Shown: piece after piece, positions 11,961 through 24,009 of the stretch
Layout of the letters: each line of letters opens with the position of its first letter
Numbering within the stretch: the stretch's first letter is position 1
Source of the DNA: Mesorhabditis belari
Lineage: Eukaryota; Nematoda; Chromadorea; Rhabditida; Rhabditidae
Length of the DNA: 64,000 nucleotides
Reading direction: 5' to 3'
Assembly (NCBI GenBank): GCA_958450365.1
Contig: CAUEEP010000759.1
Span: 692,001 to 756,000, forward strand
The notes under the pieces: generated by a model
What the model was told of the DNA's origin: nothing
Seen by the model: only the letters and a program-made list of their open reading frames with translations
Database searches by the model: none
Translations under genes and position numbers: made by a program

Positions 11961-12091
11961 TCCTTAATCATGCCTTGCAATTCAATTTCATGTTTTTGCG
12001 ATTTTACATTCAAAAGTTACGCAATAAATTTCTCAAATGACAAGTAGAACGAGATCACAGTGCACAAAATTGACAACAAAAGACGAAAAAG

Positions 12092-12723
12092 TTAGATGTG
12101 CGGCCGACTTTCTAGTTGAACGGTGGCGATGAGACCCAATTTCTGCTCGATTTGCTTCGACAATTGTTCGCCCTCGGTCACCGATGTCTCGAGTTCTCGC
12201 ATTAACTGAAAGGAGTAAAATTACTAGAAAACTTAGTAGCAATATCATTAACGAGTTAATTCATTTTGATTTCCCAAGCTAACAGTTATTAACTTTTCCA
12301 ACTCACTTTAGCCTTTTCTGAGTCTTTTCTTGCCATTTGTTCGTTGATTTCTTCTATTGATAGTCCCTCACTTGGAAAAGAGTCAATCAGAGTCTAAACA
12401 AAAATTTAATGGCAAACTCTTACGAAAAATCACCTCAATATCTTTGGCGGTTCGTGCAATGTGTTTCGCAAAAAGCTCGCAGTTGGCTTCTGTCATAATT
12501 TCCTGAACAATGAACATTGCCACATGTAAATTTACTCAAAACAGTTGAATGCATCGACTAACTACGACTAGACCTACTATCTTCAAATCGAAAAACAACT
12601 CACATTATTAGTCGATCCAAGATCACATTGCGGGGCTGTATCTTGGAGAACGCCGATCGAATTACACATCAATTGGGCCATTTCGTTAATCATATCCTGT
12701 AGCTGAGTGAGTAGTTCCGCCAT
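12092..12723 (-). CDS. mdt-21: Mediator complex subunit 21 (MED21)
   Basis: Mediator middle-module subunit, needed as a bridge between transcription regulators and RNA polymerase II (family knowledge). Four exons on the minus strand: 12604-12723, 12434-12502, 12307-12393, 12092-12205, giving 129 residues (human about 144). The N-terminus MAELLTQLQDMINEMAQLMC and the following NSIGVLQDTAP match the MED21 start (xDRLTQLQDAVNxLADQFCNAIGVLQ). FAKHIARTAKDIE then TLIDSFPSEG match the diagnostic ARTAKDIDVLIDSLPSEE region. The C-terminal part (EGEQLSKQIEQKLG) is a predicted coiled coil. The ATG directly follows TTTTCAG, so trans-splicing is likely. It lies 276 bp downstream of CAP-G2 on the same strand, consistent with the second gene of an operon. 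Confidence 0.93.
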
Positions 12724-12999
12724 CTGAAAACTACCGATTAATAAAAGCTTCCATAAACATATTGATAGGAAATATTCGATTAGGATTTCAACGTTTTAAA
12801 ATACTTTTTTCGGGCCCAAAACCCATAAAGCCTTCAACAGTGTTTATTGAAAAGTTCATTCAGTTCGAAACAAAAACTATAATACAATCGCGAGATCAGC
12901 AAAAATAAGGTCAACTCTATAAAGAACAAAAAAAGCAACAAATTTTTAAACACATATAGACAAAAAAATAAAATATCCAAATATTCATTAAAAATCCAA
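12724..12999 (-). promoter_or_regulatory. Intercistronic region of a putative operon
   Basis: Between the CAP-G2 stop (13000-13002) and the MED21 ATG. On the minus strand there is an AATAAA at 12843-12848, about 120 bp upstream of the TTTTCAG that abuts the MED21 start. A polyadenylation signal about 100 bp before a trans-splice acceptor is the usual nematode operon arrangement, with SL2-type splicing of the downstream gene. The operon is an inference from spacing. Confidence 0.65.
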
Positions 13000-15900
13000 T
13001 CATTCGTCAAAAGCTGTCGGTTCCTCAAACTCGATCAATCGTTTTACCTAAATATGAAAATTTAGGTTTAACACTTTGCAAACTTGATTCGAATTCAGAG
13101 GTGAGCTGATATTTATGTGAAGCAGTACATTTAAATAATTCTTTAGAGGAAAACAGTACCTGAGAAAGCAGTCCTTCATTGTTGATTTGCGATTGTGCTT
13201 GCGATCCATTATCCATTTCAATCGTCTAAACAAAGAAATGATTGCAGAGCTGAAAAAGACTTCAAAGTACCTTTCCATCCCGTTGAATAAGCTCACTCAG
13301 TCGATCGCGTAGGAGTGAAAGCAGCTGACGGACTCCCTCCGTTTGTTGATTTTGAGCTAAAATGATACATGGCACACTGATATATTAACAGCAAAGACAC
13401 CAGACAACTTTAACGTTAGACGAGGACGTTTCAACGAACGATTTATTTTTTAGAATGACAAGGGTGTGAGACTAGTGATGGACAAAGTGCCAGATGTGCC
13501 ATACTTAAACTCACTGCCATTCAAGATGAGAATCAAATGATCTTCTGCAAGTGATCATGAATCAATTTTAAAAAGAAAAAGTTACCAGGCTTCGCTTTCT
13601 TCTTGCTGGTTTCCATCAGCGAAGCGTCCGTCAAATAGGTTAGCTGTGCGGCGGCACCCAATCTAAATGTTTTCAGGATTCGGCCACTAAAATTGTCCAA
13701 ACCTGTAAGTCAATGCATCGAGATTTTCGACACTTGGCAGGAAGAAATTGTCAGTAAGAAAGTTTGTCAACGTGACCGTTATTAATCTAGGGAAAGTAGT
13801 GTTAGAAAAAATGAAATGCACATACTTGTTCATGGGTTTAACGCGAAAAGCTACACGATGAACAAAGAGACGAACCATCGGCGACGCTTCAAAGTCGTGC
13901 TCTCTTGGATCTTCAATACTGTGGATCTAAAGTTCGAGTCAATTGAGCAAATTTTGATAAAGCGAAACATACATCTTCCAATCTGTCGGCTCCTTTTATT
14001 ATCAGATGCTTCACAAGTGAGCGAACAACCTAAACACCAGCTAAATGAAGAGTCAAAACAAAATTCTCACTTTCTCACGCATGTCGTTCTCTAAGATATT
14101 TTTGCCAAAGATGAGCTGGTAAAAGCCGAAAACTCCTTGGAACAACTCTGAATAAAATATGAGTTAAGAAATAACTTAAATAAACGAACGATCACTGTCC
14201 ATATCGTCACCCAGACTGCAGGCCCATTCCGGGAGAAATACACCAAGTCGCACGGCCATCTTTGCGATCAACGAAGTATACAACGGGTTAACCCAAAATA
14301 AATTGTTGCCATAATAAATAATTGTCATATACTCCATGCAAAGCAGCTAAGTTTTTCAGGCCGGTTAAGGCCAGTAGCAGTTGTTGTAGAGGGGATCCTT
14401 TGTTGAAGAGCGCCTCGTAGAGACAACACAACGATGTGAAAAGGTTGTCGCAAACTTCTAAAAAAATAAAGCGTATGTTTAGAAGCTTTTTAAAAAAATA
14501 CCTCGAGTTTCTTCCTTTGATGAACTAAGAGTTTCTCCACATTTAAGCAAGCCAAGCACTAAGGGTTGAACTTCAAAGACTGCCTAAAACTTTTCGTAGG
14601 TTGCGAATCGAAAGTCCGCAACTTCAACCTCAACTATTCTGAAAGTGTCCAACCAACGGGGATCCTCGTTTTCCAGTAGCTCGTTCAGTCTCGGGATTGC
14701 ACTTGCAATGAACCAACTGCAAGCAACTGTTTCATGTGAAACAATTTATTGAGTACTTACTCGACAAATGCCCTTAAACTTTCCAAGATGTTAACCAATG
14801 GTGGTGCACCACGACCGGCGTTTAACTAAAAATTATAAAATAAAGAGTCAGAGAACAAGTTTCACTCACCGCGGTGGCTAGTAGTTGCTCGAAAATCGCC
14901 AAGTGTACCTAGAAATGAAATCAAGTTATAATATAACTTGTATACACTAAACCTTGAACAGCTCCACCGTAATTTGTCCATTGATCTTCACTCGAGCATC
15001 CGTCGATAAGTACATGTCGAATATGATTGGAAGGCTCGGCGAAAGTTTCTAAACAAAAAGCATATGCAAAGTTTTGCAAGAGCATACTTGGAAGAATCTT
15101 TCCAGGTAAAATGCATGATTTGTTGTGATATCGGCGGAGATCTTTTGAGACGTTGTCAAATGAGAGAGCACAAGAGGAATCTAAAAAGATGATAGAAGGC
15201 AATTGGACAGCACTAATTACTCTCAGCAACGAGTCCACAGGTGATTCACTTTGCTTCTTCATTTTCTTCGGTGGCGATTTGTGAACATCACCTCTCAGTT
15301 GAGAGAGCATCGATAAATCTAAAAAGTAACACAAACAATCAACACCGTTGAAAATTTTAGCACTTACCGTCAAGGACCAAATTGAGTAGTTTTTCTGGCT
15401 CCCATTTCCATATGAAATTAAGTAAAAATCCGAGGTTTTCCGATGAGTAGTCTCCTTTTCTAAAATTTGAATTTAAAAAAGTTACATAATCAAAAAGGTG
15501 GACCCGGAAGTGTTTTCAATCATTCACATGGCTGTCACAATCGAGCCTGCTAATGGCTAATGCCACCATCGTCACAACAGGTAGCTTTTTTTTTTTTTTT
15601 ACTTTAAAGGAGGGGAGGGGTATTTTTTATGACCGGGTCCCCTGTCTAACCTTTTTTGGCAAACCCTGGTTCTAATGTTTTTAACTGATCAAAGTAGATG
15701 TAAAAAGAGTAAAAAACACAAACGTTATACAGTGAATGTGTTAAGCCAGGAATTCTACACATAGTGCCACAAATTGCACCGAGAAGCTCGTTTTTAAGGT
15801 AACGCACATTTTATTTTCAAAGTCAAATTTCGTTTTAGTTTTAGTTTTAGTTTTTAGTGCTCAAATAACGTGCAATACCGAGTGAAGCAGGTGTTCGGTT

Positions 15901-18900
15901 GCAAAACATTGATTTGATTTTTTTAGGAAGATAAGTTTGTCCTCAAATATATTGATGCACCAGCTGATGGAAAAGATCTCAGGAAATCTTTCGGTGAGTA
16001 AAATCCTGCTTCCTAGTTTTGCAACTTTTTTTTTGTTTTTGGTCAAATCGGATCGGCTCAAGGAAAAGTGGCATTGCCTGCAAAAGCCGAATAAGACGCG
16101 ACATTAATCCCGACAAAAATAAATAGAGACTCATTAAGACGAATAACTTGCCATCTAATATTAATAACGTACTTGAAGTTCTCTATTTCTTGCGACGCAA
16201 ACTTTTGCATATCCATCGCGGCGTTTTTGGTGCGAACCAAAGCTCCAAGAATGAAGCTAGCGCCAATGAGTGCCGTATCCTAAAAGAAATAATGTAAAGT
16301 CTATAAAAGACATTCTCACTGAGTATTTCTCGTGAAGTATGCGAAAAATATGCAGAACGATTCTCTCTATTTGACATTCAAGTTCACTTTCTGGCTCCAG
16401 ATCCTGAATAAATCCCATACGCACAATTATTTCGATGAATACCTTTTGGATTGCTTTCCACATTACAACGCCACATTCGAAAAGAACAAGATGTCTGGAG
16501 AATTCAGGAGTGGTCGCTTCTAAAATAAATTCATTAATAGACCACTTATAGAACTTACTATCATCAAGTGTTTCCTCTGGCTCGTCGCTGTCCGCATTCT
16601 CTTTGTTTTCCGAGTTGTAGTTTTTCACCGCATCAATGATCGACTCATCCAACGCCAGCCGCGATAAATCCACTCCCAAATCGTTTTTCTTCCATCTGCC
16701 ATAAACATTGAGGCCCAAGATTGTTTTGATGAGTACGACTAAAAGTGAAATTACATAAAAGCTTGAAAGCTTTACTTACCGGCTTGCTCGATCGTGATCA
16801 ATCCCAAGCGGTAGATGTGCCGACAAAAGTTTACCGCCGCGTTTCTTCCGCCATCTTTCACCAATCGTTCTAATCGAGCCACGATTTTTGTTGGCGTTTG
16901 GTCCTTCGGGTGAAAAGACTAAACCAAACTTTATTGCCGTAGATGAATGATCAAACTCACTCGGAAGAGAAGCCGAACAATTTGCTCTAAAACTTTTTCG
17001 TCGGTTTCCACTTCGAACCGAGCTAATAAAAGGTTGACTTCAACGACGTCCCAGAACTAAACTCAATTTAGAAACAAAATCAGCTAATTATAATTTACTC
17101 TGATAAAGCGATGTTCACGCACGGCATTAAGAAGTTGGAATGTGGCTAGCCGAACCTAAAAAAAAGTTATAAATTCATTTTCACAAAGTGAAACCTTTTC
17201 ATGTTTATCGTTGACACCATCAACAATGATGCACCTCATTGCATGCTCCAGAATATTCACAGCGCCAGCACATTGACTTAGAGAACGTAGACCCTAAATG
17301 ATTTGTTTAAAAAACGTGAGTAGCGTAAATCACTTTGTAAACACAGGCTCGCACAGATGAATTCGCGTCTTTTGCCATCGAGTCGATAACTTCAATCATC
17401 ACATGTTGAATGAAGTCCTCGGGAATGATGTTGAAAAACGACTCAAATATCACCATCGTCTGCAATAAAACACAAATTTTAACATTTTAATGGGATTTTA
17501 GATGTTAACAACAACAGATTTTAATGTACCTTCATCGTCGCCTGACACCGGATTTCCACGCATTCATCTTTCAAATAGTCCAGGATGAGCTTCTCACGAT
17601 CCTAAATAGGAACATAAGAAAACATTTTAAAAAATAAACCTCTTGCAGTAAAGGGAACAGTGGGTAAAAGCGGAAGACGTAATTCATCGTCTCGAAACGC
17701 GCTCTTGCATCAAGACACTAAAATTAGTTGATAACTTTGATTCACATCCATCTAACGTTTGCTATGTGCAAATGTTAATTCATTATCGGGGTGAGCTTTC
17801 AAGAATCAATCCGCTTAATGTTTGTTAACCCACCCTTGCGTATTGAGGCAAAATCGCATTGAGCATTTTCTGCAGTACCATCTCAAACTTCACTCGATCA
17901 GCATCGTCAAGAGCTTTCGTAATCTAAAACTCAAATAACTCCAAAGAAAGTTTTTAAAGCGCCTCCAAAAAGCGTTCATCAAGTGGCACTGCAGCAATCA
18001 CCGAGCAGTCGATGACCCATCGCCAGACTTCTTCCACGCCATTCATACTAAATTTGGAATTCAATACTGCATTCCGGCGGAATACTCACTCCATGACTTG
18101 ATCATTTTTCTCGGCCAACTTGTAAGCGATGACTAATGCTTCACCGATTCCACGGAGTTGTGTCCTAAAAATTATTTGGCTTCCACTAAAATTTTTCGCA
18201 CATACTTTGTTACGTTGTTCTTCTGCACGATTTTTGCCAACAAATCCATGAAAGGCTCATAACCGATCTCGGCAAGAAAATAGCCGGCAAGTTTCGCGCC
18301 TAAATTGAAAAATTATAAGTTTATACAGTGTTCGACTGCTTACCCTCTGGTTCACTCATAAAAATCGGCTCCCAAAACGCCCTTCTCATTTGATCCTTGT
18401 CGGTAAGTCGAACAAGTTCCATTCGTTGTGTGTACAATTTGCGAATCAACGTTTTCTAAGGCAAAACGTTTTTAAACAACAAAAAATAAACAAACGTTGG
18501 GTTTTGACAATTGTAGGGCTCGTTGGAACTGAATGACGGCACTCTCGGCTTCTACGTCATCTTTTGCCACCACTTTCATCGCAACTTTGGGTCGAGTCTA
18601 AAAATAAAATGTAAACAGCTCTTAATTTCTGCTACTTTAGACTTTTATGACATGGATTGCAGTTTTTAATAGTTCTTTAAGCTTGATTCAAACATTTTTA
18701 GACTATTTTATTATATTTTGACCCAATTTGACTGCTATTTGAGCTACTCGGCATCGTTTCGTAATCTGTTTAATTTGAAATTCAATACACTACTCTACGT
18801 TAGAACTAGAAGATCCATAAACCTGCTTTTAGGGGAAAGCGCCGAAGTTCATAAACTAAAGCTCTTGCCTTTTGTGCAGTGGCATTTTCTTCCTCCTCTT

Positions 18901-18970
18901 CGGGACACGTTGAGAGGTTGATCGGCGCTTGCGAAATCCGCGTTGATTTCTTACTCTTTCTCGGGGGCAT
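13000..18970 (-). CDS. capg-2: Condensin II non-SMC subunit CAP-G2 (HEAT-repeat protein)
   Basis: Subunit of condensin II, acting in mitotic chromosome condensation in the nucleus (family knowledge). Start MPPRKSKKSTRIS at 18970, directly preceded on its own strand by TTTTAGG (trans-splice-like). It is split into many exons (roughly 25-30) separated by introns of about 45-60 bp. HEAT-type helices run throughout: KLILDYLKDECVEIRCQATM, SMAKDANSSVRACVYKGLRS, NDKHEKVRLATFQLLNAV. Then FWDVVEVNLLLARFEVETDE and LLFQSFHPKDQTP follow, aligning with the NCAPG2 block around KFWKICPMEHILVRLETD and FNSFLPVNQPEE rather than with CAP-G1. The acidic segment SENKENADSDEPEETLDDS (about 16560-16620) is a likely disordered loop. 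The C-terminus is EFEEPTAFDE-stop. Individual exon edges were not all fixed. First gene of the inferred operon with MED21. Confidence 0.88.
18718..18867. other. Intron 1 of CAP-G2
   Basis: Open frames here do not continue the CAP-G2 protein. The first exon can splice in phase 0 to the TRPKVAMKVVAKDD exon (about 18500-18598) either at GTTTAT or at a GC donor (GCAAGA). The sequence does not decide which. Confidence 0.4.
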
Positions 18971-19043
18971 CCTAAAATAACAGGTATATTAAAGCTGTAA
19001 ACAAAAATAAACAAATCAAAACGCTAGAAAAGAAACGAAGTCA

Positions 19044-19535
19044 AGGCATTTTGTAAAAAACACACGCTCGAGTGTTCGAGTGAATGTTCACACGTTCGAG
19101 AGTTGCCGTTCGGGCTAATATGTCACGTTCTAGAGTCAGAAAGTTAGTTCGCGCTTATTACTACCACTAGACTTGACTATCGAGATCTCGATAAGTTTTC
19201 CAAAATCTTTAAAAATTGTAAAATCCAGGTTTAGGATATCAAAAGTCGTATTCAGCGCATCGAATTACCCCAAAATAAGCATCAGTTAAAAGGATTTGAC
19301 GGAGAATCAACTAAAGTTTTACCATTATCGATAAGCTTATCGATAATATCGATAAGCCTCGATATCGATAAGTTTCGATAATAACTTATCGAGATCCCGA
19401 TAGTCAATTCTAACTGTCACTACTCTCGAACATGTTAGCCCTCGAACGGTAACTCTTGAGCACATGGAAGTGAAAGTTAACTCTCGAACATGAACACTCG
19501 AGCGTTTGTTCTTTACAACGTGCCAAATGGCTCAA
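19044..19535. repeat. Inverted repeat upstream of CAP-G2, rich in ATCGAT/CTCGA
   Basis: The left arm (about 19044-19205, with ACACGCTCGAGTGTTCGAG) is mirrored by the right arm (about 19378-19535, with CTCGAACATGAACACTCGAG). The centre holds nested dyads such as TATCGATAAGCTTATCGATA. It is a fold-back element or a diverged MITE sitting just 5' of the CAP-G2 start, so it may overlap the operon promoter. Confidence 0.7.
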
Positions 19536-19871
19536 ATTCCATGGTCATAATAATTATGAAAATTGAAAAAGTGTGAGGAAGGGAAGAAAAATCAACAAAA
19601 TCACGATAATTGGCAAAGCTCGTCGCCGCTCTTTAAAAACCAGTAAATGTCAAACTTTAACTACTACCTAAGCAACTCTCGAACATGAACACTCGAGCGT
19701 TTGTTCTTTACAACGTGCCAAATGGCGCAAATTCCATGGTCATAATAATTATGAAAATTGAAAAAGTGTGAGGAAGGGAAGAAAAATCAACAAAATCACG
19801 ATAATTGGCAAAGCTCGTCGCCGCTCTTTAAAAAACACAGTAAATATCAAAATTTAATTACTACCTAAGCA
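19481..19871. repeat. Tandem duplication of a 194-bp unit
   Basis: The sequence from ACTCTCGAACATGAACACTC at about 19481 to CTACTACCTAAGC at about 19673 is repeated almost exactly from about 19675. Differences are few (for example GGCTCAAATT against GGCGCAAATT), so the duplication is recent. Its first 55 bp form the right arm of the inverted repeat at 19044-19535. Confidence 0.9.
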
Positions 19872-20280
19872 ATTTCATTTTGATTGTTTCTTTTTCAAAA
19901 GCCTTTAAAAGTTTTTCAACTTTTATCAAAACTTGCACCGTTTTTGAATGCAGGGTCGACCCGCCGAGCGCACAAAAGATGGCTTTCAAAGAGGGATAGA
20001 GGAAGCATGTAGCAAGTACAAAACGGACTATTTACCGTAATCAAATTAAGATCTGTATTCGAAAGTTGCATTTTGATTAGGCAGATGTTGAAAAATGAAA
20101 CAGATACTCGATTAGAACTGTTAGAATAGAGATTGGCAATAACTTGTGCGAACTGTACTTTACTTCCTGTACTTGTACTGTACTTTACAGGGTGAGTTTT
20201 TGGATTAACCAAAAACACTGCTTTAGTTTGTAATGCTTTTAGCATGGCCCCGAATGACTTTTGGCAAGTTTTCAGGGTCT

Positions 20281-21130
20281 ATATGTCGTAGCCGATTAAG
20301 GATTTCAGCCGAAGAAGTCTCAGACTTCTTCGGCTAGCCGATTAAGTCTCAAACATGAAATCTTGCGTTATGTATTGACTCAAGTCAATACCACAAACTC
20401 AAGCTCTCTAAAAGGCGCTTAAAAGCTAAAAACGCATTCTAAAGAGTGCGCATTTTATCATACTATAACCAAAGGCTATGAAAGGGCCCTTTTCGCCATT
20501 TTCTATCTGATTCGTCATTTATTTGAAATAGAATTGTTTGTTTTTGTAAGTCAATTTGCCCCTTTGTTGGATCATCGATAAAACTTATTTACCACTAATC
20601 TGTTTATAATCGAACATAACCCCTTATTTCAATCCTATTTTTTCTTTTTGTTACTGTGCATTTTTTGTTTAAGCTACACTAATTTCTGTTGATCGTTAAC
20701 CGGCCAAAGAGCTCCTCGTTCTTGACGACTTTCTTAGGTTTGTCCAAATTGCCTTTGATCCCATGATTGTAAAGCACCTCTTGATTCAATTCAAGAGAGA
20801 ATAGCACTACAAGTTTTTAGTTTTTAGCGCCTTTTAGAGAGCTTTTAGAGAGCGTTTTTAGCTTTTAAGCGCCTTTTTGAGAGCTTGAGTTTGTGGTATT
20901 GACTTGAGTGACAAGATTTCATGTTTGAGAATTAATCGGCTAGCCGAAGAAGTTTGAGACTTAATCGGCTAGCCGAAGAAGTTTGAGACTTAATCGGCTA
21001 GCCGAAGAAGTCTGAGACTTAATCGGCTAGCCGAAGAAGGTTTCGCTAGCGAAAAAATTTGAGACTTAATCGGCTAGCCGAAGAAGTCTGAGACTTCTTC
21101 GGCTGAAATCCTTAATCGGCTGCGACATAT
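20281..21130. mobile_element. Fold-back element with ATATGTCGTAGCCGATTA ends
   Basis: Ends ATATGTCGTAGCCGATTAAG and the reverse complement (CTTAATCGGCTGCGACATAT). Subterminal inverted blocks follow (AAGCTCTCTAAAAGGCGC against GCGCCTTTTTGAGAGCTT). The right arm carries about five tandem copies of a 28-bp unit (TTAATCGGCTAGCCGAAGAA...GAGAC). The same terminal sequence ends the composite element at 46026-47168. No transposase. Confidence 0.8.
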
Positions 21131-21408
21131 ATAATTCAAGAAGAACAGATAAATTCATTGTTTACTTTATTGGGCTAATCGATTATCAAATCGACTACAA
21201 ATCTATCAAATCGATCACTGAAATGGTTTGAAACTGTCTTGTTTTAGCTAGACAAACACTTGATTTGAGATAAAAGTTTCACAAGGCAAGGCACATAAAA
21301 GATGCCATCTTTTGTCATTGTCACATCTTCTTGAATCAACATTGCGTAGGACTTGTGAATGGGATTTTTATTTGAAGGAAAGGGTTTCCAGGATCAGAAT
21401 TTCCGAAA

Positions 21409-23749
21409 ATGAAGCTTCCTCGACTTTATTTTCTACTCTCGATCATTTGCATTACAGTGGGTTTTTGGTATTTCGGTGGGTCTGATGAAGAAAGAAAACT
21501 AGTAAGTCTATTGTAGGAAGTCAAAGATTTATAAATTTTTAGTCAATAAGATCAATAAGTCAATAAGATGTAAGTCTCAATATGCTGGAGTAAGATTGTA
21601 CATCCATAGCTAAAGAAATTTAAGGAGCTTTTTGGGATACTTTATGAAGTAATGAGTCGAGAAATGAGAATAATAGACAGTCGGACTACTGTAGTAAGGC
21701 ATACTGTAGCTAGACATGAAATGAGACTAACTGTTTATTCAAATTTTGAATTTTCAAACTTATTCCGACCTTGTTCCATATTTTACAGATCTCAAGTGAA
21801 ATCAACAATAATTCCGGTGAAATTCCATCTTTACGGGAAAAGCGAAGCGGAAAAGACGCGATTGTGGTGCTGAAAACGGTTTACCTTCATAGTGCACTCT
21901 CCGAGAATTGGATGACAAATATGGTGAAGCAAAGGGTGAGTCAAAGATGAGAAAGTGGAAGAAAAGTTGAGATTTCAGGTGTCGAATTTGGGTGGTGAAA
22001 GAGTGAGAGTCCGGGTAAGAAGTGATGAATAATGAGGAGATTTATAAAAAATGATACCATTGTTCTACACTCTGTCAAAAAATTATAGACGCACCCTGTT
22101 TTTTGCTAGTTTAAAGCCGGACATAAGCGCTAGTCCAGTGAAAAGTATTTTTTTTAGTTTCTTTATTGTAAAAAAACAACTCATGCAAAATTTTTTCCAC
22201 CACATCCAGTTGTTTTCCAAGTGGCATATCTGAAAATGTAAAAACATTTATAAACATAACTAATAAGCAAAAAAAATGAGAAAAAAACTAAGAATTATCG
22301 ATAGAATAAATCATCAAATAAAAGTGCGTCTGTAAGTTTTTGACAGCTGTTAAAACGTTTTTTGTACGATAAAGTACTTTGGATGAGTGAAATGACTTGA
22401 AATTTTGCATGGGTTGTTTTTTTACATTAAAGAAACTAAAAAATACTTTTCACTGGACTAGCACTTATATCCGGCTCTAAACTAGCAAAAAACAGGGTGC
22501 GTCTATAATTTTTTGACCGAGTGTATACCCCTCTCCTGGGGTCTTCTAGGGTCATTATGCTGTTACAGGTATTATGATGACATTGTTTTAAAGTGAAATG
22601 ATAATCGATTTTATGCTGCTAGTAGAAGACACATGAGTTTTTAGGGTTTCAATATGCGGGGTTACTATGCCGCTGAGATCATCGTTCCAAATGGGGAATC
22701 GGCGTGTCGAAGCGTTCAGAGTTACGCGCGAAGTGCGGCCAAAACGAAAGAGGTTTAACACGTGAATGCTTAGGCAAAATCTAAAACTCTAGCATATAAT
22801 GCTTTTCTAAAATGTGCCAAATTACCAACGCAAGTACCGTAATCAAACCTTTTTCTTTCGATTAATGTGTCGAGACGTGGCACAGTTTAGAAAACGCTTA
22901 ACACATTCGCGACGACGGCATTTTGGGCGTACAGTCGCGTAGTCGTTAATTGTTTTATCGATAAGTTGAAGATTAAAAAATAAACTAAACTATTATAGTC
23001 ATTCGAAAGTACTGAATCTCCTCTTGAAAGCTAGTAAAAAGTTACAGAAATTTCTACGAAATAAATAACAAAAGTCCTTAAAAACCGTGAAAAATAGAGG
23101 GGTGGGACAAATGTGACCTTTTTTTGCTGGAAAAAACCTTAGGAAAAGTCGTAGAGCTTCAAAAATGTTTTCATAGAAGGGAATCGTATGCGTAGATTCC
23201 GAATTTCGACAAATCAGACCTCGCTGACACGTCAAATTTGGGCTAAAAGGCAAAAACTACGCAACTTAACGCTTTTCCGCAGTTTTTGCCTTTTAGCCCA
23301 AATTTGACGTGTCAGCGAGGTCTGATTTGTCAAAATTCTGAATCTACGCATACGATTCCCTTAGATGGAAATATTTTCGAAGCTCTATGGCCTTGCCTAA
23401 GGCCTTTTCCAGCAAAAAAAAGATGCGCAAATGCCCAGGTGCGCAAAAAAAGGTCGCATTTGTCCCACCCCCAAAATACAAAAAGAAAAACAAAAAAACG
23501 ACAAAAAAGCTAATGACGATTATTTTTGGTGAGTTGACACTAAAAATAATCGTCGTCAGTACGCCATTAGTCATTAGTCCGTCATTAGTACTAATCGTCA
23601 TAGTCATTAGTCCGTCATTAGTACAGTCCGGTGGGCCGTATCGTCGTGATTGTGTTAAATTGAGAGATCGCTCTATTTACAGCTTCAATCGGTGTTCTTT
23701 CGCTGTGGTCGGAAGAAGTCAATTCAGTACAAGAAGGGTTGAGGGTTGA
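21409..23749 (+). CDS. Unrecognised small secreted or type II membrane protein, 5 exons
   Basis: Exons 21409-21501, 21789-21935, 21979-22014, 22645-22752 and (less sure) 23627-23749 join in phase 0 to 168 residues. Exon 1 is a hydrophobic anchor (YFLLSIICITVGFWYF) followed by an acidic/basic turn. The lumenal part reads DAIVVLKTVYLHSALSENWM, VSNLGGERVRVRGFNMRGYY, AAEIIVPNGESACRSVQSYA. The last exon contains GGPYRRDCVKLRDRSIYSFN. The DAIVVLKTVYLHS start of the soluble part vaguely resembles nematode glycosyltransferase-92 stems, but the protein is far too short for that enzyme. No function assigned. Two MITEs sit in its introns (22068-22523, 23099-23472); the second may have separated the gene from lost exons. 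Confidence 0.55.
22068..22523. mobile_element. Tc1/mariner-like MITE
   Basis: Inverted ends of about 100 bp: left CACTCTGTCAAAAAATTATA then GACGCACCCTGTTTTTTGC; right is the reverse complement ending TTTTTTGACCGAGTG. TA flanks at 22066-22067 and 22524-22525. The ends resemble those of Tc1-type elements. The centre has no transposase. Confidence 0.82.
23099..23472. mobile_element. hAT-like fold-back MITE, family A copy 2
   Basis: Termini GGGGTGGGACAAATG and CATTTGTCCCACCCCC. The arms meet around TTTTAGCCCAAATTTGACG. Flanks AAAATAGA (23091-23098) and AAAATACA (23473-23480) form a target duplication with one mismatch. Confidence 0.87.
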
Positions 23750-24009
23750 TACTTTGCCATGTACAATGATGATTGTAACGTATAAAATGTTAAATTTCCT
23801 TTCTTAACTCACACAAAAAAACTATCTCAACTTAGAAAACGCAACAATTTGCATACAAAACTTGCATATCTATGTTGCTGAAATCGGTGCAAAACCTTTG
23901 CGACAATCATTTCATATTTGTGTGACTGTTTATTCGGGTTATTTCGCGTCGATTCGATTGCTATTTTCTATTTTGTGTCGCGTGAAGAGCGCAAAAAAAG
24001 GAGAGAGTG

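Noticed and set aside
12834..13296. Other minus-strand frames of 60-80 codons around the operon gap
   Set aside because: They cross the CAP-G2 stop or its introns and do not agree with the spliced frames.
23286..23513. Repeated frames starting [15 protein letters not shown] in several places (23 kb, 41 kb, 56 kb)
   Set aside because: They are translations of the conserved arms of MITE family A, not genes.
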